A stretch of DNA of 64,000 nt from DASUFP01 sp036274495. Its GTDB lineage: Bacteria; Bacteroidota; Bacteroidia; AKYH767-A; OLB10. Below the pieces are notes generated by a model that did no database searches, was not told the DNA's origin, and saw nothing but the letters and a program-made list of their open reading frames with translations. The stretch is taken from the NCBI GenBank assembly GCA_036274495.1, contig DASUFP010000100.1, forward strand, positions 26,193 to 90,192. The letters are read 5' to 3'. Position 1 is the first letter of the stretch. Each line of letters opens with the position of its first letter. Below, one piece after another: positions 26,021 to 34,962 of this stretch. The position numbers were made by a program, and so were the translations under genes.

Positions 26021-26850
26021 AAGATCTCTTTAAACGATCGGTTACAGCTGTCATTTTTGCTGCGGTAATGATTGGTGTAATATTGTTTTCACCGGCTTTA
26101 TTCCCGTTCCTCTTTTTGATTATAGGTGTAATCGGATTGCATGAATTTTATGCACTCAGTAAACTATCAGGCTCACATCCTTCGGAAATTCCGGGAATGA
26201 TTACTGCCATACTGTTTTTTGTAAAGTCTAACAGTACTGTTTGGCCAATTGCTGATAATGTACCCGTGCTCTTATGGATTCCGTTGTTATTAATTATTTT
26301 GCTGATACCAATGTTCAGATCTGTTACTAATCCGTTTGCGGATATTGGAGCCACCTTAACAGGAATAGTATATGTATTTACTCCTGTAATAATAACATGT
26401 CAGATGGCTTATGGATTTGAAACGGCAATGCCAAACAGTTATCACGGAGAAATAATAATGGGAATTCTCTTTTTGGTTTGGGCCAGCGATACAGGTGCCT
26501 ATTTTGTCGGAAGCAAATTGGGCAAACATCGGTTATTTGAAAAAGTTTCTCCTAAAAAGTCCTGGGAAGGATTTTTTGGAGGTATTTTCCTCGCTGCTTG
26601 CACTGGGTATATTTTAGCACATTATTTTAATAAATTGTCTGTAAACCAATGGATTATATGCGGTATTTTAGCTGCCATCATGGGTACGGCAGGTGATCTG
26701 GTCGAGTCTATGTTCAAGCGTAAAGCCGGCGTAAAGGATTCAGGCAAAATACTTCCCGGTCACGGAGGAATTCTTGATAGATTCGACGCCTTCTTTTTCG
26801 TAATACCATCAATTTATTTTTACCTCTTCACCGAAGGGTTTTTCCGCTAA
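26017..26850 (+). CDS. cdsA: Phosphatidate cytidylyltransferase
   Basis: This 277-residue integral membrane enzyme makes CDP-diacylglycerol from phosphatidate and CTP, the branch point of phospholipid synthesis. It has about eight hydrophobic segments. The full CDS signature is present near the C-terminus: SMFKRKAGVKDSGKILPGHG, followed by GILDRFD. The start is a GTG at 26017 that overlaps the DUF2007 stop codon, so translation is likely coupled. It is convergent with the DUF2265 gene, with 4 bases between them. Confidence 0.93.
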   Translation: MKDLFKRSVTAVIFAAVMIGVILFSPALFPFLFLIIGVIGLHEFYALSKLSGSHPSEIPGMITAILFFVKSNSTVWPIADNVPVLLWIPLLLIILLIPMFRSVTNPFADIGATLTGIVYVFTPVIITCQMAYGFETAMPNSYHGEIIMGILFLVWASDTGAYFVGSKLGKHRLFEKVSPKKSWEGFFGGIFLAACTGYILAHYFNKLSVNQWIICGILAAIMGTAGDLVESMFKRKAGVKDSGKILPGHGGILDRFDAFFFVIPSIYFYLFTEGFFR

Positions 26851-26854
26851 TCAA

Positions 26855-27877
26855 TTACCGATTATTTTTAGTGTAGTCTGTTAGCATCAGCTTCAGATTA
26901 TTATTATACTTATTGTGTAACTGCAATGATAGCGTTTGTTGGTTTTTTCTGTATCTCATAAATCCCATAAACCATGTATTGTCAGGAAGCTTTTTGTTTT
27001 TGAAATCAAATAAATAATTTTCTTTATGGTGTAACGGGAGGTAGATTATTTCGGTAAGAATTTTACCAATTAATTTATATTTCAATTCGCACTTTTCAAT
27101 AAAGCTTTTACCACTGCCAAATGTGTTATAAAGACTATCAAGCTGCATTGCTCCGTGCATTATATGATCAGTATAAATTTTTTCGTCTTCTAGCAAATGC
27201 GTGTATTTTATTTTTTCCGGAGAAGCATCGCCATAATAATGCGATAAAAATGCAATAGCGCCCTGTTCACCTACAAGTGTTGCAAAATTTTCATTGAAAT
27301 CAGCTGAGTCAGCTAAAAATAAAGTTGAGTGGGTCAATTCATGAATAATTAATTCCGCCAATTGTCCGGGGCCTCTTTTTAGTTGGCCGGATAAAACCGG
27401 ATCACTCAGGAATCCCAGTGTAGACCAGGCTTCCGGGCAATATATATCAGACTCATATCCCTCATTTCGTATACACTGTGCTTCTTTAATGGCTCGCTTC
27501 TCATCAAAAAAGCCCTTGTACGGCAACTGACCGAGTATTGGATAGGTCCAGCTTTTGGCTTCCAAACTAAATGGCCGGCAACCTGTAACAACCCAAAGTA
27601 CAGGCTTGTCATGCTGATTATAAAATTTGGTATAGTTGGATGATTTATGGAGTCCTAACGAATCAATTGCGAATGCACGGACCTTTGTTATGTATAGTAG
27701 TTTTTCACGATACAGCGAATCTGAATCAGGAGATGAGATATACGCTGAAACAGGTACTGAGCTCCAGTTTAAAGATAACTGGCCGCTGAGTTGTAAAAAT
27801 CCATATATCAGGAAATGAATATTCCAAAGAAGGTAAACAGCTACTGCAATAAAAATAAATCTGAGGAATTTACGCAT
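26855..27877 (-). CDS. Membrane-anchored zinc aminopeptidase-like protein (DUF2265)
   Basis: This 340-residue protein starts with one membrane helix (about residues 6-28). The zinc motif HELTH is at 179-183, with N-E-N-F-A at 195-199 supplying a likely third ligand (Glu196). This matches the DUF2265 predicted aminopeptidase family. The catalytic domain is probably extracytoplasmic. No substrate is known. It starts 24 bases after the DUF2723 gene and is probably in the same transcript, which suggests an envelope-related role for both, though this is an inference. Confidence 0.75.
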   Translation of the reverse strand: MRKFLRFIFIAVAVYLLWNIHFLIYGFLQLSGQLSLNWSSVPVSAYISSPDSDSLYREKLLYITKVRAFAIDSLGLHKSSNYTKFYNQHDKPVLWVVTGCRPFSLEAKSWTYPILGQLPYKGFFDEKRAIKEAQCIRNEGYESDIYCPEAWSTLGFLSDPVLSGQLKRGPGQLAELIIHELTHSTLFLADSADFNENFATLVGEQGAIAFLSHYYGDASPEKIKYTHLLEDEKIYTDHIMHGAMQLDSLYNTFGSGKSFIEKCELKYKLIGKILTEIIYLPLHHKENYLFDFKNKKLPDNTWFMGFMRYRKNQQTLSLQLHNKYNNNLKLMLTDYTKNNR

Positions 27878-27901
27878 CGGGTAGGTAAGGCATGGAAAAA
27901 A

Positions 27902-29821
27902 CTAGGGTGATCTGAATACAAAGGGTAGGTGTTTCTTTACTTTTCGCTGTAGCGTTTTAATTTTTAAATAGGATTCCTCTGCCTTATTGTAATGTATTGT
28001 GTCATTGGTAGATTTATAAAAGTTCCTGTGAAAATCTAACATTGCTTCAAAATCTACCAGTTTGTCTGTGGCAGCAGGTTCACGCAAGGTTATATCTGAA
28101 TTTAACCATTTAAAAGGAAGGTCAAGAAAAGATAAGCCTAAATGGGTTGGTTTAGTACTCACAAAACATCCGGAAACATAGGAAGAGCTGGTCATAAGGC
28201 CATTTTGCATCAGAAAAACAAAGGCTTTTGGATCGACCATGAAAGCGGTATTATTTGCTATACAATATTTCTGAATGGCAGTAACCGCCACTTTATAGGC
28301 ATTCATTAATTCTGGTGTATCCAAGGTACAGCCGGTATTATATTTTTCTTGTGGATGAACTGTGCCCAGCAAATTGGTAAAATTGTCATATGGTTCACGA
28401 ATTTGATTGTAAAAACCGGGATATAAAATCGGAAGGGTTTTGTAATTTGTAAACTTCAGATCATAATTTAATACAGTGAGATCTTTTCTGAATCCTTCAG
28501 CTATTCTGTAATAATTGTATTGAATGACCAATGTCCAGTCTGAAATCAATATAACTGCATTTTTGGGTGCTGACTTATCAAGCATTGACATCAGTGATTG
28601 ACTAATATTAAAATCAGACTTGTCGGTTTTTGAATAATTTAATACCGGACTGCTGATTGCAAGTAAAGGCAATAAATAATAAAGTGAATCCTTTTTAATT
28701 ACTATACGAGCCAGACCCAAAGCCGCCAAAAGGGGTAAGATTGTAAAGGCGGGAATAAGGTAAGCATCAGTATCGGAAGTTTGATCAATTCTTAACTGGT
28801 AAATCAGGATCACTAAAAAGTAGCCAAAGGAAATCAATAACAGCCTGTAGTATTTTTTACTTAACAATACCCATATGCCGATAAGCATAAATGGAATAAA
28901 AAATAAAAATTGATCTATAATCAAATGCATGAAGTAGGGTAGGCGCATAGCTATAATACCATTAACTTCCTGAGCGGTATTTTTCATCCATGCACCACCG
29001 GCCAGGTGATACAGTAATCTTGAAAACGAATCGGGATTGCCAAATTCAAAGGGAAAGTTTTCTGAAGCTCTTATATAAATCCAGCCATAAAATAGTATGC
29101 ATACAATTCCCGATACAAAAGCTAACTGATATACTGCTCCCGGCAATGGCCACCATTTAATTTTTGAATCAGGGTTAAGCGGTTTTTTATTCTTTTTATT
29201 TTGTGGACGTGCATTTGGGATATCAAACACGCCGGGGTAAGTTAAAAGAACCAGAAAAGGTAACAGCAACACCATTGTCAAATGGTGGTTTGATAAGCCC
29301 AAACCAACTCCTATTCCGGCTATCAAAATATTTTTAAATGAAGGGTTTAATGCGTTTCCAATTATGCCATAAACAGCCAGTGCAGTTGCCAATGCCTGAA
29401 AAGCATATACTTCTACGCTATTGGACCAATACCAGACAGTGACCCCATAACTGTATGCTGCAGCAGAAGTAACAGCAACCAATCCGGACCATTTTGTTTC
29501 AGGAAATAGCTTTTTAATCAAATCATTTGCAGTGAGATATACCAGCAAACCTGCGATACCGCTGCAGCACGCAGAAAATAGGACTAAAGACCATACATGG
29601 TTGCCTGTGAAAAGGGTAATAATCTGGCTCCAAAAATGACCAAGAGTAACGTAGGCCGGAAAGCCCGGGGGATGGGCAATGGACATTAATTTGGTCACAA
29701 GAGCGAATTCTGCTGCATCCGCAAACCCTAATGAATGAGTCGCATTAGCCAGGTAACAACTTACCGGAACCAAGACTGAAATTAAACCATAAAGCACAAA
29801 TGTGACTCTTCGTGATTGCAT
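27902..29821 (-). CDS. DUF2723 membrane protein, protein O-mannosyltransferase-like
   Basis: This 639-residue protein has about ten membrane helices in its first 390 residues and a soluble C-terminal third. The start (PVSCYLANATHSLGFADAAEFA, then IAHPPGFPAYVTLGHFWSQI) carries the D-AAEF and HPPG-P motifs of the DUF2723/GT-C superfamily, in which an acidic residue of the first periplasmic loop is catalytic. Family members use polyprenyl-linked sugars and are candidates for general O-glycosylation in Bacteroidota. The acceptor cannot be deduced. It is upstream of the DUF2265 gene with 24 bases between. Confidence 0.82.
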   Translation of the reverse strand: MQSRRVTFVLYGLISVLVPVSCYLANATHSLGFADAAEFALVTKLMSIAHPPGFPAYVTLGHFWSQIITLFTGNHVWSLVLFSACCSGIAGLLVYLTANDLIKKLFPETKWSGLVAVTSAAAYSYGVTVWYWSNSVEVYAFQALATALAVYGIIGNALNPSFKNILIAGIGVGLGLSNHHLTMVLLLPFLVLLTYPGVFDIPNARPQNKKNKKPLNPDSKIKWWPLPGAVYQLAFVSGIVCILFYGWIYIRASENFPFEFGNPDSFSRLLYHLAGGAWMKNTAQEVNGIIAMRLPYFMHLIIDQFLFFIPFMLIGIWVLLSKKYYRLLLISFGYFLVILIYQLRIDQTSDTDAYLIPAFTILPLLAALGLARIVIKKDSLYYLLPLLAISSPVLNYSKTDKSDFNISQSLMSMLDKSAPKNAVILISDWTLVIQYNYYRIAEGFRKDLTVLNYDLKFTNYKTLPILYPGFYNQIREPYDNFTNLLGTVHPQEKYNTGCTLDTPELMNAYKVAVTAIQKYCIANNTAFMVDPKAFVFLMQNGLMTSSSYVSGCFVSTKPTHLGLSFLDLPFKWLNSDITLREPAATDKLVDFEAMLDFHRNFYKSTNDTIHYNKAEESYLKIKTLQRKVKKHLPFVFRSP

Positions 29822-29898
29822 AGAATAGTTTAATCAAAAAGAACAAAAGATTTTAAAGATAATAAGTAGTCTGTAAATTTAAAAATAACTTTAAATGC

Positions 29899-29925
29899 AA
29901 ATGCCCCGAAAATTCCGGGGCATTT
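29899..29925 (-). terminator. Probable intrinsic terminator of the 159-residue secreted protein gene
   Basis: AAATGCCCCG and CGGGGCATTT pair around a 7-base loop. The T tract on the minus strand is short (ATTTG), so efficiency is uncertain. Confidence 0.6.
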
Positions 29926-29943
29926 AAATGGTGTATACAATTT

Positions 29944-30423
29944 TTAACGAATACGTTTCACTTCGCTGTAAAGTGGAATTTCTTCCATTAAAGCTGCTTT
30001 GATTTCTGTGAGGAGATATAATTCTGCCTGATAAAATTCCATTGCTGTTTCGGAACCTACTGCTTTCTTCATGGCGTTATAGTACTTTTCAAGCAGCTTG
30101 TCGTTTTTGATAGATATAGCCATTGATTTTTTGGTAACAGCATCGGCTTTTTCGGGAGTCATTTCTTTAAATGCCATTGCAACTTCATTGATAAGATCAA
30201 TCCGCTCTTTACCAATTTGTTTTCTTTCAACCTCGTATTGGTCGTATACAGGCCAAAACTTAGCTGATTGTTCGGGAGTAAGAGTGATCAGGCTGGCTAC
30301 CAGTTCCTTTTTTTCTTTACCGAAAACAGCTTGAATAGCATCTACATCCTCTTTGTATGTTGACTGAGCGAATAGGCCTGATGCAGCCAAAGTGATTGCG
30401 GCGGTGATAAATAATTTTTTCAT
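29944..30423 (-). CDS. Small secreted helical protein, Spy/CpxP-like, function unknown
   Basis: This 159-residue exported protein has a signal peptide (MKKLFITAAITLAASGLFA-Q) and a mature part that is nearly all helix and rich in Lys and Glu. It contains LTPEQSAKFWPVYDQYE and later MTPEKADAVTKKSM, which resemble the LTxxQ repeats of Spy/CpxP-type periplasmic proteins. I do not recognise a named family. It lies downstream of the acyl-CoA dehydrogenase gene (40 bases) and ends at a hairpin. Confidence 0.55.
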   Translation of the reverse strand: MKKLFITAAITLAASGLFAQSTYKEDVDAIQAVFGKEKKELVASLITLTPEQSAKFWPVYDQYEVERKQIGKERIDLINEVAMAFKEMTPEKADAVTKKSMAISIKNDKLLEKYYNAMKKAVGSETAMEFYQAELYLLTEIKAALMEEIPLYSEVKRIR

Positions 30424-30463
30424 GATAATTTGGATTTGAATTAGGTTTAATTAATCAGGGTAA

Positions 30464-32251
30464 TTAATAACAGTATTTATTTTCTGAAATCAATTTAGCA
30501 GCAACTCTTCTTCTGGCCTCTTTAGTATTAAAAGCAGGAGTTTTTGTAAATCGCTTTAAGCCCATCATCATAACTCGTTGTTCGTCGCCTTCAGCCATTG
30601 AGTTAATTGCATTTTTACCCGCGACAAATATCTTGTCTGCGCTGTCATTCAGAAAAACTCCAAGAATATCTAGATGTTCGGGTTTCTTTAATTCGGGGGC
30701 GGTTGATGCCAGTTTTTCAACTCTGAGTAATACTGATTCTGCAGCATATAAATCAATAATCATGTCAGAAATATTCATGATGATTTCCTGCTCTTTTGCC
30801 AGCTGCATCATATATTTTTGAACTGCAGCACCCGCCACCATCAGGATACCTTTTTTGAGGTTGGCAATTAATTTTTTCTCAGTTCCAAAGGGAATATCAT
30901 CACCATTACTGAAGTCGGGTACGGACAACAAATCTTTCTGAACCTGTTGCGCCGGTGTCATCAAATCAAGTGAACCTTTCATTGCTTTCTTAAGCAGCAT
31001 ATCAACAATCAGCATCCGGTTGATTTCATTTGTTCCTTCAAAAATACGGTTGATGCGGGAATCTCTGTAAGCTCTGTCCATCGGATAATCGGATGAGTAT
31101 CCGTAACCACCATATACCTGTACTCCTTCGTCTACAACATAATCCAGTACTTCTGATCCGAACACTTTGAGTATGGCACACTCTACAGCATATTCTTCAG
31201 CTGCTCCAAGCAATGCGTGAGCAAAATCCTGCCCTTCATCAAGCAGTTGTTTTTCCATTTCATCAATCTGATGACTTACACGATATAAAGCAGATTCAAG
31301 GACAAATATTCTGATAGCCTGTTCGGCCAGTTTGTAGCGAATGGCACCGAATTTTGAAATCGGTAATTTAAATTGCTCTCTCTGGTTTGCATACGTTACC
31401 GTTAAAGTACTTGATCGTTTACAACCACCCAAGGCGGCACCGGCTAATTTTGCGCGGCCAATGTTCAATATGTTAAACGCAATGAGATGCCCTTTTCCAA
31501 TTTCACCAAGGAGATTTTCGGCCGGCACTTTACAATCAGCGAAAAACACCTGCCGGGTCGAAGAACCCTTTATACCCATCTTATGTTCTTCTTCTCCCAG
31601 AGTGAGTCCCGGCGTTTCCTTTTCGACAATAAAACCGGTGAACTTATCGCCATCAACCTGAGCAAAAACAATAAACAAATCAGCAAAGCCTGCATTAGTA
31701 ATCCACATTTTCTGACCATTCAGAGTATAATATTTTCCGTCCGGGTCAAGTATGGCTTTTGTTTTTGCTGCAAGCGCGTCAGAGCCGGAACCGGGCTCTG
31801 TAAGGCAATAGGAGGCTTTCCACTGCCCTGATGCAAGTTTGGGCAGGTATTTGGATTTTTGTTCCTTGGTACCAAAATAGAGGATAGGCAACGTTCCAAT
31901 GCCTGTATGGGCAGCATTCGCTACAGCAAAGGAATGACCGGCACCGAGTTTTTCGGTCATTAGCATACTTGTAATGAAATCTTTTCCAAACCCACCGTAT
32001 TCTTCAGGAACCGCAACCCCGAGAAGCCCAAGATCACCGGCCTTGTTCATAATTGACAGCATTAACCCCGGTTCCATCGCATCAATACGGTCAAGAATCG
32101 GGAATACTTCTGCCTCCAGAAAGTCTTCAGCCATTGCAGCCATCATATGGTGTTCTTCCGTGAAGGATTCAGGTATAAAAACGGAGTGGAAATCGCTTTC
32201 TTTAATAAGAAATTCCCCACCTTTTAAAGTGGTGTTTTGGGTACTGATCAT
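30464..32251 (-). CDS. Acyl-CoA dehydrogenase
   Basis: This 595-residue flavoenzyme catalyses the first step of beta-oxidation. It shows ASYCLTEPGSGSD (FAD/substrate loop), GGYGYSSDYPMDRAYRDSRI, and the active-site Glu region IFEGTNEINR. It is longer than classic 380-residue dehydrogenases because of a C-terminal extension of about 150 residues, as in VLCAD-like and many Bacteroidota members. A full -7 box (TAATTTTG) lies upstream, so it has its own promoter. It belongs with the thiolase, FadN-like and FadD-like genes on the same strand. Chain-length preference cannot be told. Confidence 0.9.
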   Translation of the reverse strand: MISTQNTTLKGGEFLIKESDFHSVFIPESFTEEHHMMAAMAEDFLEAEVFPILDRIDAMEPGLMLSIMNKAGDLGLLGVAVPEEYGGFGKDFITSMLMTEKLGAGHSFAVANAAHTGIGTLPILYFGTKEQKSKYLPKLASGQWKASYCLTEPGSGSDALAAKTKAILDPDGKYYTLNGQKMWITNAGFADLFIVFAQVDGDKFTGFIVEKETPGLTLGEEEHKMGIKGSSTRQVFFADCKVPAENLLGEIGKGHLIAFNILNIGRAKLAGAALGGCKRSSTLTVTYANQREQFKLPISKFGAIRYKLAEQAIRIFVLESALYRVSHQIDEMEKQLLDEGQDFAHALLGAAEEYAVECAILKVFGSEVLDYVVDEGVQVYGGYGYSSDYPMDRAYRDSRINRIFEGTNEINRMLIVDMLLKKAMKGSLDLMTPAQQVQKDLLSVPDFSNGDDIPFGTEKKLIANLKKGILMVAGAAVQKYMMQLAKEQEIIMNISDMIIDLYAAESVLLRVEKLASTAPELKKPEHLDILGVFLNDSADKIFVAGKNAINSMAEGDEQRVMMMGLKRFTKTPAFNTKEARRRVAAKLISENKYCY

Positions 32252-32265
32252 GGCAGCTTTTTCCT

Positions 32266-32273
32266 CAAAATTA
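32266..32273 (-). promoter_or_regulatory. -7 box of the acyl-CoA dehydrogenase gene
   Basis: On the minus strand this reads TAATTTTG, a full TAnnTTTG match, 14 bases before the ATG at 32251. Confidence 0.5.
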
Positions 32274-32330
32274 GTTAATATTCAGTTCTGAAATTGAAGA
32301 AATTGATAAGGAATTATAAAATTTTATGAG

Positions 32331-32358
32331 AAAAAAAAGCCCCGGAATCCCCGGGGCT
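32331..32358 (-). terminator. Intrinsic terminator of the beta-barrel gene
   Basis: On the minus strand AGCCCCGG and CCGGGGCT pair around a 5-base loop and are followed by eight T residues. It separates the beta-barrel gene from the acyl-CoA dehydrogenase promoter. Confidence 0.88.
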
Positions 32359-32375
32359 ACAGTACTTTATGATGA

Positions 32376-32984
32376 TTATTTTCCAAGCGTATAGCTCAAC
32401 GAAATCTTTATTAAACTATTCTTCAGATCACCACCTTCGTAATCGGCAATATTTGACAGTCCCAGGTTATAATTAACTGCTATTCCAAGCGGGGTTTTAA
32501 ACTCGTAACCTAAGCCGAAACCTATCCCAACATCAGTGCTTTTGTAATCATCTTTAAATTTATGGGTAGCATTGCCATTTTGATATTCTGATTCGCCATC
32601 AACGGTTACACCCATCAAAAAACCTATATACGGTCCAAAGTCAAAGTGTAATCCGTTTTCAAGGTTGTACCGTCCCCAAATGGGTACTTCGATATAATTT
32701 AAGTTATAAGGAATTTTATCAGTACCATCATCAAACTTAGCCCCTTTTGAAGAAAATAATAACTGAGGGTGAATAGAAATATTATCGGTTGCAGGAATGT
32801 TTACTTCGTATCCAATGTGAAACGAAATGCGCATGGAATTGTCCTTAGCATCATCACCACTAAAATTAGCAAAATTAGCTCCGAATAGAGGGCCGTTTGT
32901 CAATTGAGCTTTTGAAGCGGTGTTTATAAACAAGAGCGAAGAAATCAATGCAACCAGGAATACTATTTTCTTTTTCATTTTCAA
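32376..32984 (-). CDS. Small outer-membrane beta-barrel protein (PorT/OmpW-like type)
   Basis: This 202-residue protein has a signal peptide (MKMKKKIVFLVALISSLLFINTASKA-Q). The mature part begins LTNGPLFGANFANFSGDDAKD and continues with alternating amphipathic strands, as in the outer-membrane beta-barrel (PF13568-like) family of Bacteroidota. It ends in LIKISLSYTLGK. Eight strands are plausible for this length. No specific role is known. It is placed in the middle of the fatty-acid genes and could help take up hydrophobic substrates, but this is only suggested by position. A strong terminator follows. Confidence 0.75.
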   Translation of the reverse strand: MKMKKKIVFLVALISSLLFINTASKAQLTNGPLFGANFANFSGDDAKDNSMRISFHIGYEVNIPATDNISIHPQLLFSSKGAKFDDGTDKIPYNLNYIEVPIWGRYNLENGLHFDFGPYIGFLMGVTVDGESEYQNGNATHKFKDDYKSTDVGIGFGLGYEFKTPLGIAVNYNLGLSNIADYEGGDLKNSLIKISLSYTLGK

Positions 32985-33065
32985 ATGAGTTATAAGATTT
33001 TAGTAATTGTCCTGATAAATACTTTTCCCCGGAAGGTGTCTGAATCTCAATATCAGGAATTTCTC

Positions 33066-34244
33066 TTAATTAAGAAATTCAAATATTCCGGCTGCTCCCT
33101 GGCCCGATCCTACGCACATGGTAACCATCCCGTATTTGCTTTTACGGCGATGCATTTCACTGAAGAGCTGAACGGAGAGTTTGGCGCCGGTACATCCTAA
33201 CGGATGACCCAGAGCAATAGCTCCGCCATTTACGTTCACCCTGGAGGGGTCAAGTCCTAATTCGCGAATTACTGCCAGTGATTGGGAAGCAAAGGCTTCA
33301 TTCAGTTCGATCAGATCAATTTCACTCAATTTCAATCCTCCCCTTTTTAAAGCCATTGGAATGGCCTCAATCGGTCCGATTCCCATAATTCGGGGTTCTA
33401 CTCCTGCTACCGCATAAGTTACCAGCCGTGCGATGGGTTTTACGTTGAGCGTTTTGAGCATTTTTTCGGATACCACCAGGACAAATGCGGCGCCGTCACT
33501 TGTTTGTGAGGAATTGCCTGCGGTAACTGTGCCTTTGGCGTCAAATACAGGTTTGAGCAGTGCAAGCTTCTCAAGACTCGTATCAGAGCGGGGGCCCTCG
33601 TCAACTTCCATAATTGACTTGCGTACCTGTTTCTTTTCAGTTGCATCGAGATACGTTTCTTCAACTGTCACGGGTACAATTTCATCCTTGAAATATCCGG
33701 CAGATATTGCTTTAATTGCCTTCTGGTGTGAAGACAAAGCAAACGTGTCCTGATCTTCCCTGCTGACTTTGTATTCTCGTGCGACGGCTTCGGCGGTAAG
33801 ACCCATGCCCCAATACCAATCCGGATGGTTTTTGGCAATTTCATAATTGGGAACTATCCGCCATCCCCCGAAAGGAATTGGAGACATCGTTTCAACTCCG
33901 CCGGCAATAATACAATCGGCCAAACCTGCTTGTATTTTTGATGCAGCAATTGCGATTGTTTCGAGACCTGATGAACAATACCTGTTAACGGTCATGCCCG
34001 GCACTTTCACCGTATCGAGACTCATCAGCGAAATCATCCTTCCGACATTCAGTCCCTGTTCAGCTTCAGGTGTCGCATTTCCGACAATTAAATCATCAAC
34101 AAGATTTTTATCAAGTTGAGGAACTGAGGACATCAGGTGCCTTATAACAACTGCGGCAAGGTCATCAGCACGGGTAAAACGAAAAGACCCCTTAGGTGCT
34201 TTGCCAACAGCTGATCGGTAACCGGCAACAATAAAAGCTTCCAT
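33066..34244 (-). CDS. fadA: Acetyl-CoA acyltransferase (thiolase)
   Basis: This 392-residue thiolase cleaves 3-ketoacyl-CoA in beta-oxidation. The acyl-accepting Cys90 is in VNRYCSSGLETIA, the His of the active site is in ALGHPLGCTGAKL, and the deprotonating Cys is in MCVGSGQGAAGIFE near the C-terminus. The pattern is closer to degradative thiolases (FadA/FadI) than to biosynthetic acetoacetyl-CoA thiolases, and the location beside acyl-CoA dehydrogenase and FadN-like genes supports this. It begins 6 bases after the YwqK-type gene and is probably co-transcribed with it. Confidence 0.9.
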   Translation of the reverse strand: MEAFIVAGYRSAVGKAPKGSFRFTRADDLAAVVIRHLMSSVPQLDKNLVDDLIVGNATPEAEQGLNVGRMISLMSLDTVKVPGMTVNRYCSSGLETIAIAASKIQAGLADCIIAGGVETMSPIPFGGWRIVPNYEIAKNHPDWYWGMGLTAEAVAREYKVSREDQDTFALSSHQKAIKAISAGYFKDEIVPVTVEETYLDATEKKQVRKSIMEVDEGPRSDTSLEKLALLKPVFDAKGTVTAGNSSQTSDGAAFVLVVSEKMLKTLNVKPIARLVTYAVAGVEPRIMGIGPIEAIPMALKRGGLKLSEIDLIELNEAFASQSLAVIRELGLDPSRVNVNGGAIALGHPLGCTGAKLSVQLFSEMHRRKSKYGMVTMCVGSGQGAAGIFEFLN

Positions 34245-34250
34245 TCCCTG

Positions 34251-34919
34251 TTATTTTTTAGGAGTAGGGCCGGCAGGAGGGGTTTTGGAAGGTGCTGGAG
34301 TAGGAGATACTGAAGTTCCGGCAGGCGCAGTCCCGGGAGTTTTATTTTTCGCATCGGCAGCTTTTTTCGCAGCAGCCTTTTTCTCGGCTTCTGCTTGTGC
34401 AGCTGCAGCTTCTGCCACATCAACACCATCTTTGTATGTTGCCTGGCTGACTACAGTTCCCTTGCGGTTATAAATCTTCCATTCCCCGTCACGTTGTCCA
34501 TACTTGTATGAAGTTTCAGACTGTATTTCGCCCGATTCAAAATATTTAATCCATTTTCCGTGCTTTTTGCCCTCCAGGTATTCCCCTTCAATCTTCACAC
34601 TTCCTGAATAGTAATAACGCACATAGGTACCTTCTTTCACCCCATATTGGTACTCAGTTTCTTCCATGATTTTACCATACGGGTAAAATCGTTTCGATAT
34701 GCCATGGCGGACATCATTTACGTACTCAATTTCATGAATAATTTCTCCATTACTGCTGTAGTACTTCCAGACACCCTGTTTCTGGCCAATTTCATCTGTC
34801 TTGTTACGGTGTTTTTCCTTACCAGGAGCATATTGAGGCTTTTGCTCGGTCTGTGCAGCAGATAAAAAAGGAAGCAAAGATAAAAACACGAGCAGCCTAC
34901 AGGCGAATTTCAGTACCAT
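34251..34919 (-). CDS. Secreted YwqK-type repeat protein
   Basis: This 222-residue exported protein has a signal peptide ending SAAQ near residue 23. The middle has about five tandem units of roughly 23 residues of the form G-W-x-Y-Y-x-x-G-x-I-x-x-E-x-x-Y, as in GVWKYYSSNGEIIHEIEYVN and GKWIKYFESGEIQSETSYKY. These are MORN-like/YwqK repeats. The C-terminal 65 residues are low-complexity, rich in Ala, Lys and Pro. The database label 'antitoxin' for this family is probably misleading for a secreted protein. It is squeezed between fadN-like and fadA-like genes with 43 and 6 base gaps. Confidence 0.75.
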   Translation of the reverse strand: MVLKFACRLLVFLSLLPFLSAAQTEQKPQYAPGKEKHRNKTDEIGQKQGVWKYYSSNGEIIHEIEYVNDVRHGISKRFYPYGKIMEETEYQYGVKEGTYVRYYYSGSVKIEGEYLEGKKHGKWIKYFESGEIQSETSYKYGQRDGEWKIYNRKGTVVSQATYKDGVDVAEAAAAQAEAEKKAAAKKAADAKNKTPGTAPAGTSVSPTPAPSKTPPAGPTPKK

Positions 34920-34951
34920 CAACGGATTTTTGGATTTATGGGCTAAAGTTA

Positions 34952-34959
34952 CAAATCTA
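34952..34959 (-). promoter_or_regulatory. -7 box of the YwqK-type gene
   Basis: On the minus strand this reads TAGATTTG, a full TAnnTTTG match, 32 bases before the ATG at 34919, in the gap after the FadN-like gene. Confidence 0.45.
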
Positions 34960-34962
34960 AAT

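Noticed and set aside
34251..34919. Labelling the YwqK-type protein an antitoxin
   Set aside because: It has a signal peptide and MORN-like repeats and lies among fatty-acid genes. The database name of the family does not fit.
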